This document shows, in pieces, positions 44,857-54,244 of a stretch of 64,000 bases of DNA. Position 1 is the stretch's first letter, and every line of letters begins with the position of its first letter. The DNA comes from Gaiellaceae bacterium (GTDB lineage Bacteria > Actinomycetota > Thermoleophilia > Gaiellales > Gaiellaceae), in contig BPGK01000001.1 of the NCBI GenBank assembly GCA_026002995.1, positions 930,001-994,000 on the forward strand. Direction: 5' to 3'. The position numbers and the translations under genes were made by a program. The notes under the pieces are model-generated. The model did no database searches. It was not told the origin of the DNA and saw nothing but the letters and a program-made list of their open reading frames with translations.

Positions 44857-46647
44857 ATGGCGACCGTCGAGCTGACTGGGGCAGAGAACGTCGAGTGGGA
44901 TCTCTCGGACCTCTACGGGTCGATCGACGACCCGCGCCTCGAGGCGGACGTCGCCGAGGCGGAGGCAGCAGCCGGTGCCTTCCACGAGCGCTACTACCGT
45001 CGGGTCGCCGAGCTCGACGCGGCCGCACTCGCCGAGGCGATCTCCGAGCGCGAGCGGATCGAGTCGGTCTTCACCCGTGCGATCACGTTCGCGCACCTCG
45101 CCTTCGCGACGGACACGGCCGATCCGGCGCGTGGCGCGCTCGTCGCGCGGCTGACCGAGAAGGGCGCGGCGCTCGATACGCAGCTCGTCTTCTTCGGGCT
45201 CGAGCTCGCGGCCCTGCCCGACGACGAGATGGAGGCGCTCCTGGCCGATCCGGCGCTCGAGCGCTGGGAGCACTGGCTGCGCACCGTGCGTCGATTCCGG
45301 CCCTACCTCCTGTCCGAGCCCGAGGAGAAGATCCTGACGGAGAAGTCGGTCTCGGGCGTCTCGGCCTGGAGCAGGCTGTACGAGGAGCTCTTGGCCGCGC
45401 TCGAGGTGACGCTCGACGGCGAGACGCTCGGCTTCGAGGAGGCGATGGCGAAGCTCTACTCGCCGGATCGCGAGCTCCGTCGACGCGCTGCCGAGGCCGT
45501 GACGGACGCCCTCGCTCCCGGACTGCGCACGCGGTCGTACATCTTCAACACGACCGTGCTCGACAAGTCGATCGACGACCGCCTCCGCGGTTACGAGACG
45601 TGGCTCACGGCGCGCAACCTCGCGAACGACACGACGGACGAGGCGGTGCAGGCGTTGATCGACGCGACAGTCGCCCGCTACGACGTCCCCCAGCGCTACT
45701 ACCGGCTGAAGGCGAGGCTCCTCGGTCTCGACCGGCTGGCGTTCTACGACCGCATGGCCCCTATCGGCGACGACCCGACGACCGTGTCCTGGGACGACGC
45801 GCGCGAGCTCGTGGTCGCTGCGTACGCCGACTTCTCTCCAACGGCGGGAGACATCGTCGAGCGCTTCTTCGACGAGCGTTGGATCGACGCTCCCGTTCGC
45901 GAGAACAAGCGCACCGGCGCGTTTTGCGCGACGACTGTCCCCGGCGTGCACCCGTACGTGCTCATGAACTACACGGCCGACCGTCGCTCTGTCCTTACGC
46001 TCGCGCACGAGCTCGGTCACGGCCTCCACGGCGTCCTCGCCGGGCCGCTCGGGCTCTTCAACGCGCAGTGCCCGCTCACGACCGCCGAGACGGCATCCGT
46101 CTTCGGCGAAGCCTTGACTTTCAAGCGCCTCCTCGCACGGGAGGACGATCCGCTGCGCCGGCTCAACCTCCTCGCGGGCAGGATCGAGGACGCCATCGCC
46201 ACCGTGTTCCGGCAGATCGCCATGAACCGATTCGAGGATGCGGTGCACACGACCCGGCGCACGCAGGGCGAGCTCTCGGTGCAACGGCTCGAGGAGCTCT
46301 GGCTCGAGACGCAGCGGGCGCTCTTCGGCGACTCCGTGGACATCGCAGGCTACGGGACGTGGTGGAGCTACGTCCCGCACTTCCTCTCCACGCCCGGTTA
46401 CGTGTACGCCTACGCCTACGGCTTCCTCTTCGCCCTCTCGATCTTCCGGCGCTACGAGCGTGAGGGCGAGGCGCTCGTGGAGCCGTACCTCGACCTCTTG
46501 CGGGCCGGGGGCTCGCGTCCGCCGGAGGAGCTCGCACGGATGGTCGGTCTCGACCTGACCGACCCGGCGATCTGGGACGAGGGGATCGACGCTCTGGCCG
46601 CGGAGCTCGACGAGGCGGAAGCGCTCGCCGACGAGCTCTCCCTGTAG
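44857..46647 (+). CDS. Oligoendopeptidase F (M3 family metallopeptidase)
   Basis: The 596-residue enzyme has the zinc motif HELGH at residues 384-388 (LTLAHELGHGLHG) and the third-ligand region TAETASVFGEALTF. The N-terminal helical domain begins with WDLSDLYGSIDDP, as in actinobacterial oligoendopeptidase F. It cleaves short peptides in the cytoplasm. No signal peptide is seen. The ATG at 44857 fits family length. It is followed by 143 bp before the substrate-binding protein gene. Confidence 0.93.
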   Translation: MATVELTGAENVEWDLSDLYGSIDDPRLEADVAEAEAAAGAFHERYYRRVAELDAAALAEAISERERIESVFTRAITFAHLAFATDTADPARGALVARLTEKGAALDTQLVFFGLELAALPDDEMEALLADPALERWEHWLRTVRRFRPYLLSEPEEKILTEKSVSGVSAWSRLYEELLAALEVTLDGETLGFEEAMAKLYSPDRELRRRAAEAVTDALAPGLRTRSYIFNTTVLDKSIDDRLRGYETWLTARNLANDTTDEAVQALIDATVARYDVPQRYYRLKARLLGLDRLAFYDRMAPIGDDPTTVSWDDARELVVAAYADFSPTAGDIVERFFDERWIDAPVRENKRTGAFCATTVPGVHPYVLMNYTADRRSVLTLAHELGHGLHGVLAGPLGLFNAQCPLTTAETASVFGEALTFKRLLAREDDPLRRLNLLAGRIEDAIATVFRQIAMNRFEDAVHTTRRTQGELSVQRLEELWLETQRALFGDSVDIAGYGTWWSYVPHFLSTPGYVYAYAYGFLFALSIFRRYEREGEALVEPYLDLLRAGGSRPPEELARMVGLDLTDPAIWDEGIDALAAELDEAEALADELSL

Positions 46648-46790
46648 CGCCCCTCCTCGCGCCAACTCTTTCGCTGCGCCGGCGTCTAGGACATACGGCA
46701 ATTCCATCTCAACTCTGGCGACGTCCTGTGAAGGGCGGTACGCTCGCGGCTACAAGGCAGGCAGGTCCGCAGGAACAAAGGAGGAAGTCG

Positions 46791-48044
46791 GTGCGAAAGC
46801 TCATCGTGTGCGGCGTCGCTCTCGTCGCGGCGCTCGCGCTCACCGTTCCGGGAGCGCTCGGAAGCGCGGAGCAGGCCGGCATCACGGCGAAGACCATCAC
46901 GATCGGCGGGACCTTCCCGCTGACCGGCCCCGCGGCGGCCTATGCCCCGATCCCGGTTGGCATGAAGGCCTACTTCAGCTACATCAACGCCCGCCGCGGG
47001 CCGGACGGCAAGCGCGGTATCTACGGTCGCCAGATCGTCTGGAAGTACTACGACGACGGCTACAACCCGGCGAACACGGTTCAGCTCACCCGGCGGCTCG
47101 TCGAGCAGGACAAGGTGTTCGCGACAGTCGGCCAGCTCGGCACCGAGCACAACCTGGCCGTGCGGCCGTACATGAACCAGCAGAAGGTGCCGCAGTCGCT
47201 CGTCTCCACGGGCGCGTCCTACTGGGGCCTGCAGTACAACCAGTACCCGTGGACGACCGGCTGGCAGCCCGACTACATCGCCGAGGGGCGCCTGTACGGG
47301 CTCCACATCAAGGCGAACCACAACGGCAAGAAGATCGCCGTGCTCTACCAGAACGACGACTACGGTAAGGACTACCTGTACGGGCTGCGCTCAGCGCTCG
47401 GAAAGCGCTACGCGGACGCGAACATCGTCGCGGAGGTTCCGTTCGAGGTGACCTCGCCGACGGTGCAGGCGCAGATGGTGCGGATCCGGCAGGCGAACGC
47501 CCCGATCTTCGTGATCCTCGCGACGCCGACGCCAACGATCCAGGCGTACGCGTTCGGCAACGCGCTCGGCTACCGGCCCGAGCAGATCTACCTGAACTCC
47601 GTGTCGGCGACGACCGCGTTCCTCAACATCGCGGTCGCGCGCTCGAGCCCGGCGTACGTGAACGGCTCGCTCTCGATGGCGTACACGAAGGATCCGTCGA
47701 GCCCGCGCTGGAACAACGACGCGGCCATGAAGCAGTACCGCGAGATCATGGCCAAGTACGCCCCCGGCGCGAACGCGAACGACGGCCTCTACCTGTATGG
47801 CTTCGCGAAGGCGGAGACGTTCGTGCAGGCGATGTACAAGGCCGGGCGCAACCCGACGCGTGCCTCCTACCAGGCCGCGCTCAACAGCATGAACTCGACG
47901 AACAAGTTCCTGCTGCCGGGCGTCGTGCAGAAGACCGGTCCGAAGGACCACTTCATCATCAGCCAGATGCAGCTCCAGCGCTTCGACGCCTCCTCGCGCG
48001 TCTGGCAGCCCGTCGGGCGCATCGTCGAGGGTCGCCCGCGCTGA
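46791..48044 (+). CDS. Branched-chain amino acid-type ABC transporter substrate-binding protein
   Basis: The 417-residue exported protein has a signal peptide (residues 1-24, ending ALGSAEQA) and the periplasmic-binding fold of the LivK type: ITIGGTFPLTGPAAAYAPIPVG (ITIGGTFPLTG and PAAAYAPIPVG), GRQIVWKYYDDGYNPANTVQ (QIVWKYYDDGY) and VLYQNDDYGKDYL. The GTG at 46791 is preceded by AAAGGAGGA. The mature N-terminus has no lipobox cysteine. The cognate permease and ATPase genes may be livGFHM at 60.5-64 kb; ligands of this family range from amino acids to aromatics, amides and urea. Confidence 0.88.
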   Translation: MRKLIVCGVALVAALALTVPGALGSAEQAGITAKTITIGGTFPLTGPAAAYAPIPVGMKAYFSYINARRGPDGKRGIYGRQIVWKYYDDGYNPANTVQLTRRLVEQDKVFATVGQLGTEHNLAVRPYMNQQKVPQSLVSTGASYWGLQYNQYPWTTGWQPDYIAEGRLYGLHIKANHNGKKIAVLYQNDDYGKDYLYGLRSALGKRYADANIVAEVPFEVTSPTVQAQMVRIRQANAPIFVILATPTPTIQAYAFGNALGYRPEQIYLNSVSATTAFLNIAVARSSPAYVNGSLSMAYTKDPSSPRWNNDAAMKQYREIMAKYAPGANANDGLYLYGFAKAETFVQAMYKAGRNPTRASYQAALNSMNSTNKFLLPGVVQKTGPKDHFIISQMQLQRFDASSRVWQPVGRIVEGRPR

Positions 48045-48055
48045 TCCTCTCGCAG

Positions 48056-48268
48056 GGTGGGGATCCGCAAGGAGCGGATCCCCACCCCGCGGCGATCCTG
48101 AAGCGCGCCCGCGTCCGCGGGCGCTCGTCGCAGCGCTCGTCCGTCCCGGGCGGCGCAGCCCGGGGATCCGCAAGGAGCGGATCCCCACCCCGCGGCGATC
48201 CTGAAGCGCGCCCGCGTCCGCGGGCGCTCGTCGCAGCGCTCGTCCGTCCCCGGGCGGCGCAGCCCGGG
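48056..48268. repeat. Two tandem 103-bp units, each with stem-loops
   Basis: A unit starting at 48059 recurs at 48162 almost unchanged, with one extra base late in the second copy. Each has GGATCCGC and GCGGATCC around a five-base loop; in the first unit the stem is 13 bp (48056-48068 with 48074-48086). Each also has a GCCCGGG-type stem near its end. The array fills the space between the converging substrate-binding and phosphatase genes, so it may end transcription from both sides. Confidence 0.85.
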
Positions 48269-48282
48269 AGCGCCGCGTTCGC

Positions 48283-48957
48283 TCAGCGGTTGCCCGCGGC
48301 GCCGCGGTACTGCTCCCAGTAGCGCTCCATCGTCGTCTGCCGGTGCGCGCGGTGCAGGAGGTCGTACGGTGCGAGCCCGACGGCGCGCACGATCCACTCG
48401 CCGCCCGGCCCGAGGTCGAGCACGTTGATGCATGCGGGTGCCTGCTCGAAGTGACCGAGGAAGATCCGATCGCCGGTGAGCGCGTAAGAGAGGATCGCGC
48501 GGTTGACCCCGCCGTGCAGGACGGCGAGCGCGGTGTCCCAACCGTCGTCTGCGACGAGGCGCTCGAGAGCGGGGAGGACGCGATCGAACAGCTCGCCGAT
48601 CGACTCGCCGCGGAGGAAGCGCGCGTCGTTCGGGATCACGCCTCTGAAGGCGTGCACGAACTCGCGCTCGAGCGCGTCGGGCGGGATCTCGGACAAGCGC
48701 CCGCCACGGATCTCGGCGAGCTCGGGCCAGGACTCCGGCTTCGCTTCCGGGGCGACGATCTCCGCGGTCTCCACCGTGCGACGGAGGCCGCTCGTCAGCA
48801 CGCGATCGAGCCGCACCCCGTCGAGGAGGCGCGCAGCCGCTTCGGCCTGCGCGCGGCCCTCGGCGTTCAGCGCGACCTCCGTCGGGTTCACGGGGGCGCC
48901 AGCAGGATCGAAGTACGACACCTCGGCGTGGCGGAGCAGGTACAGGCGACGGCGCAT
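48283..48957 (-). CDS. Histidine phosphatase family protein
   Basis: The 224-residue protein has the phosphoglycerate mutase-like RHG-type motif LYLLRHAEV at residues 4-12 (with alanine for glycine). TSGLRRTVETAEIVA and a second catalytic-histidine region AVLHGGVNRAILSYAL complete the site. It is a cytosolic phosphatase of unknown substrate. The ATG at 48955-48957 is divergent from the phosphotransferase gene by 19 bp, a pairing that suggests joint control. Its stop is next to the tandem repeat array. Confidence 0.87.
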   Translation of the reverse strand: MRRRLYLLRHAEVSYFDPAGAPVNPTEVALNAEGRAQAEAAARLLDGVRLDRVLTSGLRRTVETAEIVAPEAKPESWPELAEIRGGRLSEIPPDALEREFVHAFRGVIPNDARFLRGESIGELFDRVLPALERLVADDGWDTALAVLHGGVNRAILSYALTGDRIFLGHFEQAPACINVLDLGPGGEWIVRAVGLAPYDLLHRAHRQTTMERYWEQYRGAAGNR

Positions 48958-48976
48958 GGGCGCATAGGATCGCACG

Positions 48977-50056
48977 GTGGCCGTCGTTGACATCGTCGAG
49001 ACCGCCGCCGAAGCAAGCGCGCTCGCGAAGCCGCCGCTCCTCGTGCTCGAGCGCGTGCGGGCGTTCCTCGACGAGCACGGCCTCGGCTCCGGCCCGCTCC
49101 GGGCTCGCCGGATCGGCGAGGGTGGCGGCTCGAACTTCACCTTTCTGCTCGAGCGCGGGGGCGAGCGGTTCGTGCTTCGCCGTCCCCCGCGTCCGCCGCT
49201 CCCGCCGACGGCCCACGATGTCGCCCGCGAGGCGCGGCTCCAGCTCGCGTTGCGCGAGGCGGGATTCACGCGGCTCCCGACGATCCTCGCCGTGTGCGAG
49301 GACGAGCGGGTCCTCGGGGTCGACTTCTACGTCATGGCCTACCTCGAGGGGCACGTGGTGACCGAGGAGCTCCCGTCAGGGCTCGAGCAGGAGCGGGCGC
49401 GCCGTGCGCTCGCATTCGATCTCGTCGACTCCCTCGTCGAGATCCACGCGGCTGACATCTCCACGCCGGGGCTCGCTGCGTTCGCGAGGCCCGGAAGCTA
49501 CAACGAGCGGCAAGTTCGCCGGTTCACGCAGCTCTGGGAGATCAACCGGACGCGCGAGCTGCCTCTCGTCGACGAAGTCGGTGCGCGGCTCGCCGCGCGC
49601 CTCCCCGATCCGTTCCCGCCCACGGTCGTCCACGGGGACTTCCGGCTCGGGAACGCGATGGTCGCCCCCGACGAGCCGACGCGCGTCGCCGCTGTCCTCG
49701 ACTGGGAGATGGGCGCGATCGGCGATCCTCGGGCGGACGTCGGCTACCTGCTCGCGACGTACAGCGAGCCCGGTGGCCCGCCCAACCCGCTCGGGACGTC
49801 GCCGGTGACCGCGCTGCCCGGGTTTCCTTCCCGGGCGGAGCTTGCGGCTCGGTACGCCGAGCGGAGCGGTCGCGACCTCGCGCACCTCGCCTGGTTCGAA
49901 GCACTCGCCCTCTGGAAGGCTGCGGTCTTCTGCGAGGCGATCTACGGCCGCTACCGCCGTGGCGAGCTCGGCGCCGAGGACGAGCGCGCGGCCCGGTTCG
50001 AGGAGGGAGTGCCCTACCTCGTGGAGGCTGCGGCGGAGGCCCTCTCCCGCGCCTGA
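48977..50056 (+). CDS. Phosphotransferase family protein (APH/ACAD10-like kinase)
   Basis: The 359-residue kinase-fold protein has RIGEGGGSNFTFLLERGGERFVLRRPP (GEGGGSNFTFLLE and GERFVLRRPP), the catalytic loop VVHGDFRLGNAMV and the metal-binding VLDWEMGAIGDPRADVGYL (VLDWEMGAIGDP). These are typical of the aminoglycoside phosphotransferase-like proteins that accompany acyl-CoA dehydrogenases. Such proteins may phosphorylate hydroxyacyl-CoA. Antibiotic resistance is not implied. Its start is GTG at 48977. Confidence 0.87.
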   Translation: MAVVDIVETAAEASALAKPPLLVLERVRAFLDEHGLGSGPLRARRIGEGGGSNFTFLLERGGERFVLRRPPRPPLPPTAHDVAREARLQLALREAGFTRLPTILAVCEDERVLGVDFYVMAYLEGHVVTEELPSGLEQERARRALAFDLVDSLVEIHAADISTPGLAAFARPGSYNERQVRRFTQLWEINRTRELPLVDEVGARLAARLPDPFPPTVVHGDFRLGNAMVAPDEPTRVAAVLDWEMGAIGDPRADVGYLLATYSEPGGPPNPLGTSPVTALPGFPSRAELAARYAERSGRDLAHLAWFEALALWKAAVFCEAIYGRYRRGELGAEDERAARFEEGVPYLVEAAAEALSRA

Positions 50057-50325
50057 CGACGTCAGGTGCTTCGCGAGTGAGACTCTGACCGGTTGCACGT
50101 GGCGGAGACCCTTGTTGGTTCCTGACGGCGTGAGAGTGGGGGGTGCCGTCCCGTGATCCGGGTACGGGCGTCCGGACGTAGCTCCGCCTCGTTGTCATCC
50201 TCGGCGGCGATCACCTCCTCTGCCGGCGGCGCCGATCGTGCGCCGGAGCAACACCTTGTGGCTCTGAGCCACGAAGCCTCGGGCTTGTGGGTGAGCTCGG
50301 AAGCCGGACGGCGAGCTCCGTGTGA
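50057..50325. other. Intergenic region with a palindromic element
   Basis: The 269 bp between the converging phosphotransferase and LLM oxidoreductase genes contain no supported gene. The 15-bp palindrome GTGGCTCTGAGCCAC occurs at 50258-50272, inside a context also seen at 55204-55232. Confidence 0.5.
50258..50272. repeat. GTGGCTCTGAGCCAC palindrome, copy 1
   Basis: A perfect 7+1+7 palindrome, identical to the core of the longer palindrome at 55204-55232. The shared part extends to TGTGGCTCTGAGCCACGA on one side with one difference. Both copies are intergenic, about 5 kb apart. Confidence 0.65.
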
Positions 50326-51330
50326 CTACAGGGCGATCTCGGCGAGCGCGCGCAGCGCCTCGGGCTGCTGGGTGGAGACGAGGAGGGTCGTTGCGCCGGA
50401 TTCCTTCCAAGCCGCGATCCGCTCCGCCAGGCGCTCCTTCGGTCCGACGAGCGCGACCTCGTCGACGAATGCGTCCGGGACCGCGGCCGCAGCCTCGCGC
50501 TTCTTTCCCGCGAGGTAGAGGTCCTGCACCCGCGCGGCCGCCTCCTCGTAGCCGTAGCGACACGCGAGCTCGTTGTAGAAGTTCTTCCCCCGCGCGCCCA
50601 TGCCACCGACGTAGAGGGCGTAGTAGGGCTTGAGGAACTCGCGCCCCGCCTCGACGTCGTCGATGAGGACCACCGGTGCGCTCGGGGCGATGTCGAAGCC
50701 TTCCCGCGCAGTCGCGAGCACGTCCCCGAAGGCCTGATGCGCCTTCTCCGGCGACCAGAAGATGGGAAGCCAGCCGTCCGCGATCTCGAAGGCCTGCGCG
50801 ACGGCCTTCGGCCCGATTGCCGCGAGGTAGATCGGGATGTCGGGACGGAGCGGTCGCGCCATGAGCTTCAGCGGCTTGCCGAGCCCGGTGCCGCCGGTGA
50901 GGGGGATGTCGTAGTGCTCGCCGTGGTGCTCGACCACCTCGCGCCGGAGCGCCGCGCGGACGATCTCGACGTACTCGCGCGTCTTCCCGAGCGGCTTCCC
51001 CCACGGTTGCCCGTGCCAGCCCTCCACGACCTGGGGCCCGGAGGTGCCGAGTCCGAGCAGGAAGCGGCCACCCGAGAGGAGGTCGAGCGTGGCCGCGGTC
51101 ATCGCCGTATTCGTCGGCGTCCGTCCGGGGATCTGCATGATCGCCGTGCCGAGCTTGATCCGCTCGGTCGTCGCTCCGAGCCAAGAGAGCACGGTCACGC
51201 AGTCGGTGCCCCACGCCTCGGCCGCCCAGGCCGAGTCGTAGCCGAGACGCTCCGCCTCCTGGGCCAGGGCGATCGGCTCGAGCGGGCTCGTGCCCGGCGG
51301 GGCGTATCCCATGGAGAACCCGAGGCGCAT
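50326..51330 (-). CDS. LLM-class F420-dependent oxidoreductase
   Basis: The 334-residue protein is a luciferase-like TIM-barrel enzyme. Segments include [41 protein letters not shown] ([13 protein letters not shown] and [11 protein letters not shown]), [18 protein letters not shown] and [23 protein letters not shown] ([15 protein letters not shown]). These match F420-dependent members. It would use reduced F420 on an unknown substrate. It is divergent from the acyl-CoA dehydrogenase gene by 20 bp, so a link to acyl-CoA metabolism is plausible. Confidence 0.88.
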   Translation of the reverse strand: MRLGFSMGYAPPGTSPLEPIALAQEAERLGYDSAWAAEAWGTDCVTVLSWLGATTERIKLGTAIMQIPGRTPTNTAMTAATLDLLSGGRFLLGLGTSGPQVVEGWHGQPWGKPLGKTREYVEIVRAALRREVVEHHGEHYDIPLTGGTGLGKPLKLMARPLRPDIPIYLAAIGPKAVAQAFEIADGWLPIFWSPEKAHQAFGDVLATAREGFDIAPSAPVVLIDDVEAGREFLKPYYALYVGGMGARGKNFYNELACRYGYEEAAARVQDLYLAGKKREAAAAVPDAFVDEVALVGPKERLAERIAAWKESGATTLLVSTQQPEALRALAEIAL

Positions 51331-51350
51331 GGAAGTGCGATGCTACCGCG

Positions 51351-52565
51351 ATGGCGATAGCCGACCTGCGTGCTAGCGACGAGGTGCACGAGCTCCGCGC
51401 GCGCTACCGCGCGTTCATGGAGGAGCACGTCTACCCGAACGAAGAGGCGCTCTTCGCCGAGAACGAGGAGTCGGACGCGCTGATCGATCAGCTCCGCGCG
51501 CTCGCGAAGGCGGAGGGCCTGTGGGCCCCGCACCTCCCTCCGGAGGCGGGTGGCTCGAGCGGCAGCTTCCTCGTCTACGCCCACTTGAACGAGGAGATCG
51601 GCCGCTCCATCTGGGGCCAGCTCGTCTTCAACTGCCAGGCGCCCGACGCCGGGAACGGCGAGATCCTCTGGCACTTCGGCACCGACGAGCAGAGGGAGCG
51701 CTTCTTACGTCCGCTCGTCGAGGGCACCGCGCGCTCGTTCTTCTCGATGACCGAGCCGGAGGTCGCGGGCTCCGATCCGACGACCCTCCGCACGCGCGCG
51801 GTGCGCGAGGGCGACGAGTGGGTGATCGACGGGCACAAGTGGTTCTCCTCGGGCGCCGAGGGGGCCGCGTTCGGGATCGTCATGGCGGTGACCGACCCCG
51901 AGGCCGAGCCACACCGGCGTGCGAGCCAGATCATCGTCCCCGCCGACACGCCGGGTGTGGAGATCGTCCGCGCCGTGCCGACGCTCGGCCACCGTGGGCG
52001 GGGCTGGACGACGCACTGCGAGGTGCGCTACACGGGTGTCCGCGTCCCCGTCTCCAACACTCTCGGCGAGGTCGGCGACGGCTTCCGGATCGCGCAAAAG
52101 CGCCTCGGGCCGGGACGCATCCACCACGTCATGCGCTGGCTCGGGCAGATGCAGCGCGCGTTCGAGCTCATGTGCTCCTACGCGCTCGAGCGCGAGGCGT
52201 TCGGCGGGCCGCTCGCGGAGAAGCAGACGGTCCAGAACTGGATCGCGGACTCGGCGGCCGAGATCCAGGCCTGCCGCCTCCTGACGCTCGACGCTGCGCA
52301 CAAGATCGACCAAGGCGACGAGGCGCGGGTCGAGGTCTCGCTCATCAAGTTCTACGCCGCGCGCGTCCTCCACGACGTGATCGACCGTGCCGTGCAGACC
52401 CATGGCGCGAGAGGGCTCACCGATCTCACGCCGCTCGGCGCGATGTACGCGATGGCGCGCGGAGCGCGGATCTACGACGGACCCGACGAGGTGCACCGCA
52501 TGGTCGTCGCTCGGCGGATCCTGAAGTCGTTCTCCGCAGGCGAGCCGTACCGCTTCTCCCAGTAG
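51351..52565 (+). CDS. Acyl-CoA dehydrogenase family protein
   Basis: The 404-residue flavoprotein has the three-domain acyl-CoA dehydrogenase layout. FFSMTEPEVAGSDPTTLRTRAVREGDEWVIDGHKWF (FFSMTEPEVAGSDP and GDEWVIDGHKWF) lies in the middle domain. ALEREAFGGPLAEKQTVQNWIAD (FGGPLAEKQTVQNW) and QTHGARGLTDLTPL lie in the C-terminal domain, and it ends with IYDGPDEVHRMVVARRIL. It oxidises an acyl-CoA at C2-C3; relatives with this ending are the ACAD10/11 type, which fits the nearby APH-like kinase. Confidence 0.92.
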   Translation: MAIADLRASDEVHELRARYRAFMEEHVYPNEEALFAENEESDALIDQLRALAKAEGLWAPHLPPEAGGSSGSFLVYAHLNEEIGRSIWGQLVFNCQAPDAGNGEILWHFGTDEQRERFLRPLVEGTARSFFSMTEPEVAGSDPTTLRTRAVREGDEWVIDGHKWFSSGAEGAAFGIVMAVTDPEAEPHRRASQIIVPADTPGVEIVRAVPTLGHRGRGWTTHCEVRYTGVRVPVSNTLGEVGDGFRIAQKRLGPGRIHHVMRWLGQMQRAFELMCSYALEREAFGGPLAEKQTVQNWIADSAAEIQACRLLTLDAAHKIDQGDEARVEVSLIKFYAARVLHDVIDRAVQTHGARGLTDLTPLGAMYAMARGARIYDGPDEVHRMVVARRILKSFSAGEPYRFSQ

Positions 52566-52585
52566 GGGCGAGGCTTGGCTCGCCC
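52566..52585. terminator. Stem-loop after the acyl-CoA dehydrogenase gene
   Basis: GGGCGAG (52566-52572) pairs with CTCGCCC (52579-52585) over a six-base loop right after the stop codon. It precedes palindromic element B. Confidence 0.5.
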
Positions 52586-52588
52586 TCG

Positions 52589-52680
52589 ACCGCGCAACAC
52601 CGGGGTCAGGTCTCTCGTGTTGCACGCGAAGCACCGAGCGGGCGCGCAACGAAGCGGACCTGACCCCCGCTGTTGCGCGG
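52589..52680. repeat. GGGGTCAGGTC palindromic element B (intergenic)
   Basis: GGGGTCAGGTC at 52602-52612 faces GACCTGACCCC at 52657-52667. The inner arms read TCTCGT-GTTGC (left) and, on the complement, CGCTTC-GTTGC (right), so the six-base variable part does not match fully in this copy. An outer CCGCGCAACA/TGTTGCGCGG pair (52589-52598 and 52671-52680) encloses it. It lies between two converging genes. Confidence 0.85.
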
Positions 52681-52729
52681 AGGCATGCGTACGGCCGAGG
52701 CCTGCCCCGCCCTCTCCCGTGCCTTGCGT

Positions 52730-53524
52730 CTACGGCGCGCGCTTCTTCGGCGGCAGGGGGATGAAGACGCTCGTCGTGCGCTGGTACTCGGCGTAGTCCT
52801 CGCGGCTGCGAAGCGCCTGGGCCTCCGTTGCGGGGATCCCCGTCACCTTGAAGAGGAGGTAGAGGAGCCCGGCCGGGACCATCCACGCGATCCATCCCCA
52901 AGGCGCAGCTGTTGCGACGAGCGCGGTTCCGCACCAGGTGACGAACTCGAAGAAGTAGTTCGGGTGCCGCGACCAGGACCAGAGGCCCGCGCGTGCCGTC
53001 TTGCCCTTGTTACGAGGATCGGCGCGCCACTGCGCGAGCTGTCGATCGGCCGCGATCGTGCCCACGTTACCGATCGCCCAGACAGCGATCCCGAGCCAGA
53101 CGAGCCAGGAGAGGCTCTCGTCGCCGTTCTGGGCCATGAGCGCAAACGGGAGCGAGAAGAAGACGACGAAGAGCGCCTGGAACTGGAAGAACCAGAAGAA
53201 GTTCCGGGTCGCGTTCGCGCCCCATTTCCGCCGGAGCTCCCGGTAGCGCCCGTCTTCCTCTTTGCCGAGCACACGATTGAAGAGGAGGTAGAAGCCGAGG
53301 CGGAACCCCCAGATCGAGGAGAGCAGCGCAGCGAGCACCCGCATCGCGACGCTGCCGTCGCTGAGAAGCGCGTACGCGATCGCGCAGCAGGCGATGAGCA
53401 TCGCCCACGCGACGTCCACGTGGCTCGCGTCGCCGATTCGCACGGCGAGCGCCCAGAGGAGCGCCATCACGACCGTGGAGAGCGCGAGCCCGATGAGGAG
53501 AAGTCCCCAGATCGACTCGATCAT
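52730..53524 (-). CDS. DUF1295 membrane protein (steroid 5-alpha-reductase-like)
   Basis: The 264-residue protein has about six helices and the DUF1295 pattern ASHVDVAWAM, SIWGFRLGFYLLFNRVLGKEEDGRY (WGFRLGFYLLF), QADRQ-like IAADRQLAQWR, and GLWSWSRHPNYFFEFVTWCGTALV (GLWSWSRHPNYFFEF) near the C-terminus. This is the motif region where related reductases bind NADPH. The substrate is unknown, possibly a lipid or sterol-like ketone. It follows the SDR gene by 69 bp on the same strand. Confidence 0.87.
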   Translation of the reverse strand: MIESIWGLLLIGLALSTVVMALLWALAVRIGDASHVDVAWAMLIACCAIAYALLSDGSVAMRVLAALLSSIWGFRLGFYLLFNRVLGKEEDGRYRELRRKWGANATRNFFWFFQFQALFVVFFSLPFALMAQNGDESLSWLVWLGIAVWAIGNVGTIAADRQLAQWRADPRNKGKTARAGLWSWSRHPNYFFEFVTWCGTALVATAAPWGWIAWMVPAGLLYLLFKVTGIPATEAQALRSREDYAEYQRTTSVFIPLPPKKRAP

Positions 53525-53593
53525 GCGATCCTCACGGTGGAGATACGGGTGAGACGCATGCCCGGATCACGAGGCCGCCTCGCTCGGCCATGC

Positions 53594-54244
53594 TCAGCGC
53601 GGCCCCGGGACGCCCTTGAACTCGTAGCGCAACGGCTCGCGTCCCGGCTGCACGATCCATGCCTCGCCGGTCCCGTCGCTCCGGTAGGCGGCCCACATGC
53701 CCTCCGCCACGTCCTCGGGGCGGAGCAGACGAAAGCCACGCTCCGCGAGGCTGTTCTTGAACTCGTCCGTCATCAGGCCCGTATCGGCCCAGCCGGGGCA
53801 CAGCGCCTGGATGCGGATGCCCCGGGCGGCGAGCGAGGGCGCGACGGAGCGGACGAATCCGACGACGGCATGCTTCGTGAGCCCGTAGATCGCGTCGTCC
53901 GGGATGGCCGTCAGCCCGGCCAACGATGCCGTCACGACGACTGCACTCCCCGGCGGCATGACACGCGCGAGCCTGCGCGTGCCGAAGACGACGCCGTCGA
54001 CGTTCACCGCGACCGCACGACGGTACTGCTCGTCTGTGAGCTCGCCGAGATCGCCGGAGCCCGTGAGGACGCCGGCGTTCAGGCACGCGAGGTCGACCGG
54101 CCCAACCCGTTCCCAGGCGGCCGGGTCGGCGACGTCGAAGCCCGTGACGAGATCGAGCCGCTCGACCTCGAAGCCCTCCTTCTCGAGGCGGGCCGCGAGC
54201 GCGCGTCCGATTCCGCCCTCCGAGCCTGTGACGAGCGCTCTCAT
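53594..54244 (-). CDS. Short-chain dehydrogenase/reductase
   Basis: The 216-residue SDR has an N-terminal ALVTGSEGGIGRALAARL cofactor motif, the CLNAGV segment equivalent to NNAG, and the catalytic serine region VVTASLAGLTAIPDDAIYGLTKHAVVG (VVTASLAGL and YGLTKHAVVG), with the YxxxK pair reading YGLTK. It oxidises or reduces an alcohol or ketone with NAD(P). The ATG at 54242-54244 overlaps the stop of the MDR gene (ATGA). Confidence 0.9.
   Translation of the reverse strand: MRALVTGSEGGIGRALAARLEKEGFEVERLDLVTGFDVADPAAWERVGPVDLACLNAGVLTGSGDLGELTDEQYRRAVAVNVDGVVFGTRRLARVMPPGSAVVVTASLAGLTAIPDDAIYGLTKHAVVGFVRSVAPSLAARGIRIQALCPGWADTGLMTDEFKNSLAERGFRLLRPEDVAEGMWAAYRSDGTGEAWIVQPGREPLRYEFKGVPGPR

Noticed and set aside
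46548-46566. GACCTGACC resembling the GGGGTCAGGTC repeat end
   Set aside because: It is ordinary coding sequence of the oligoendopeptidase gene with no facing arm; the same holds for a similar string at about 61615.
48977-50056. Aminoglycoside resistance gene
   Set aside because: The APH-like fold here belongs to the group found with acyl-CoA dehydrogenases, and the neighbourhood is acyl-CoA metabolism.
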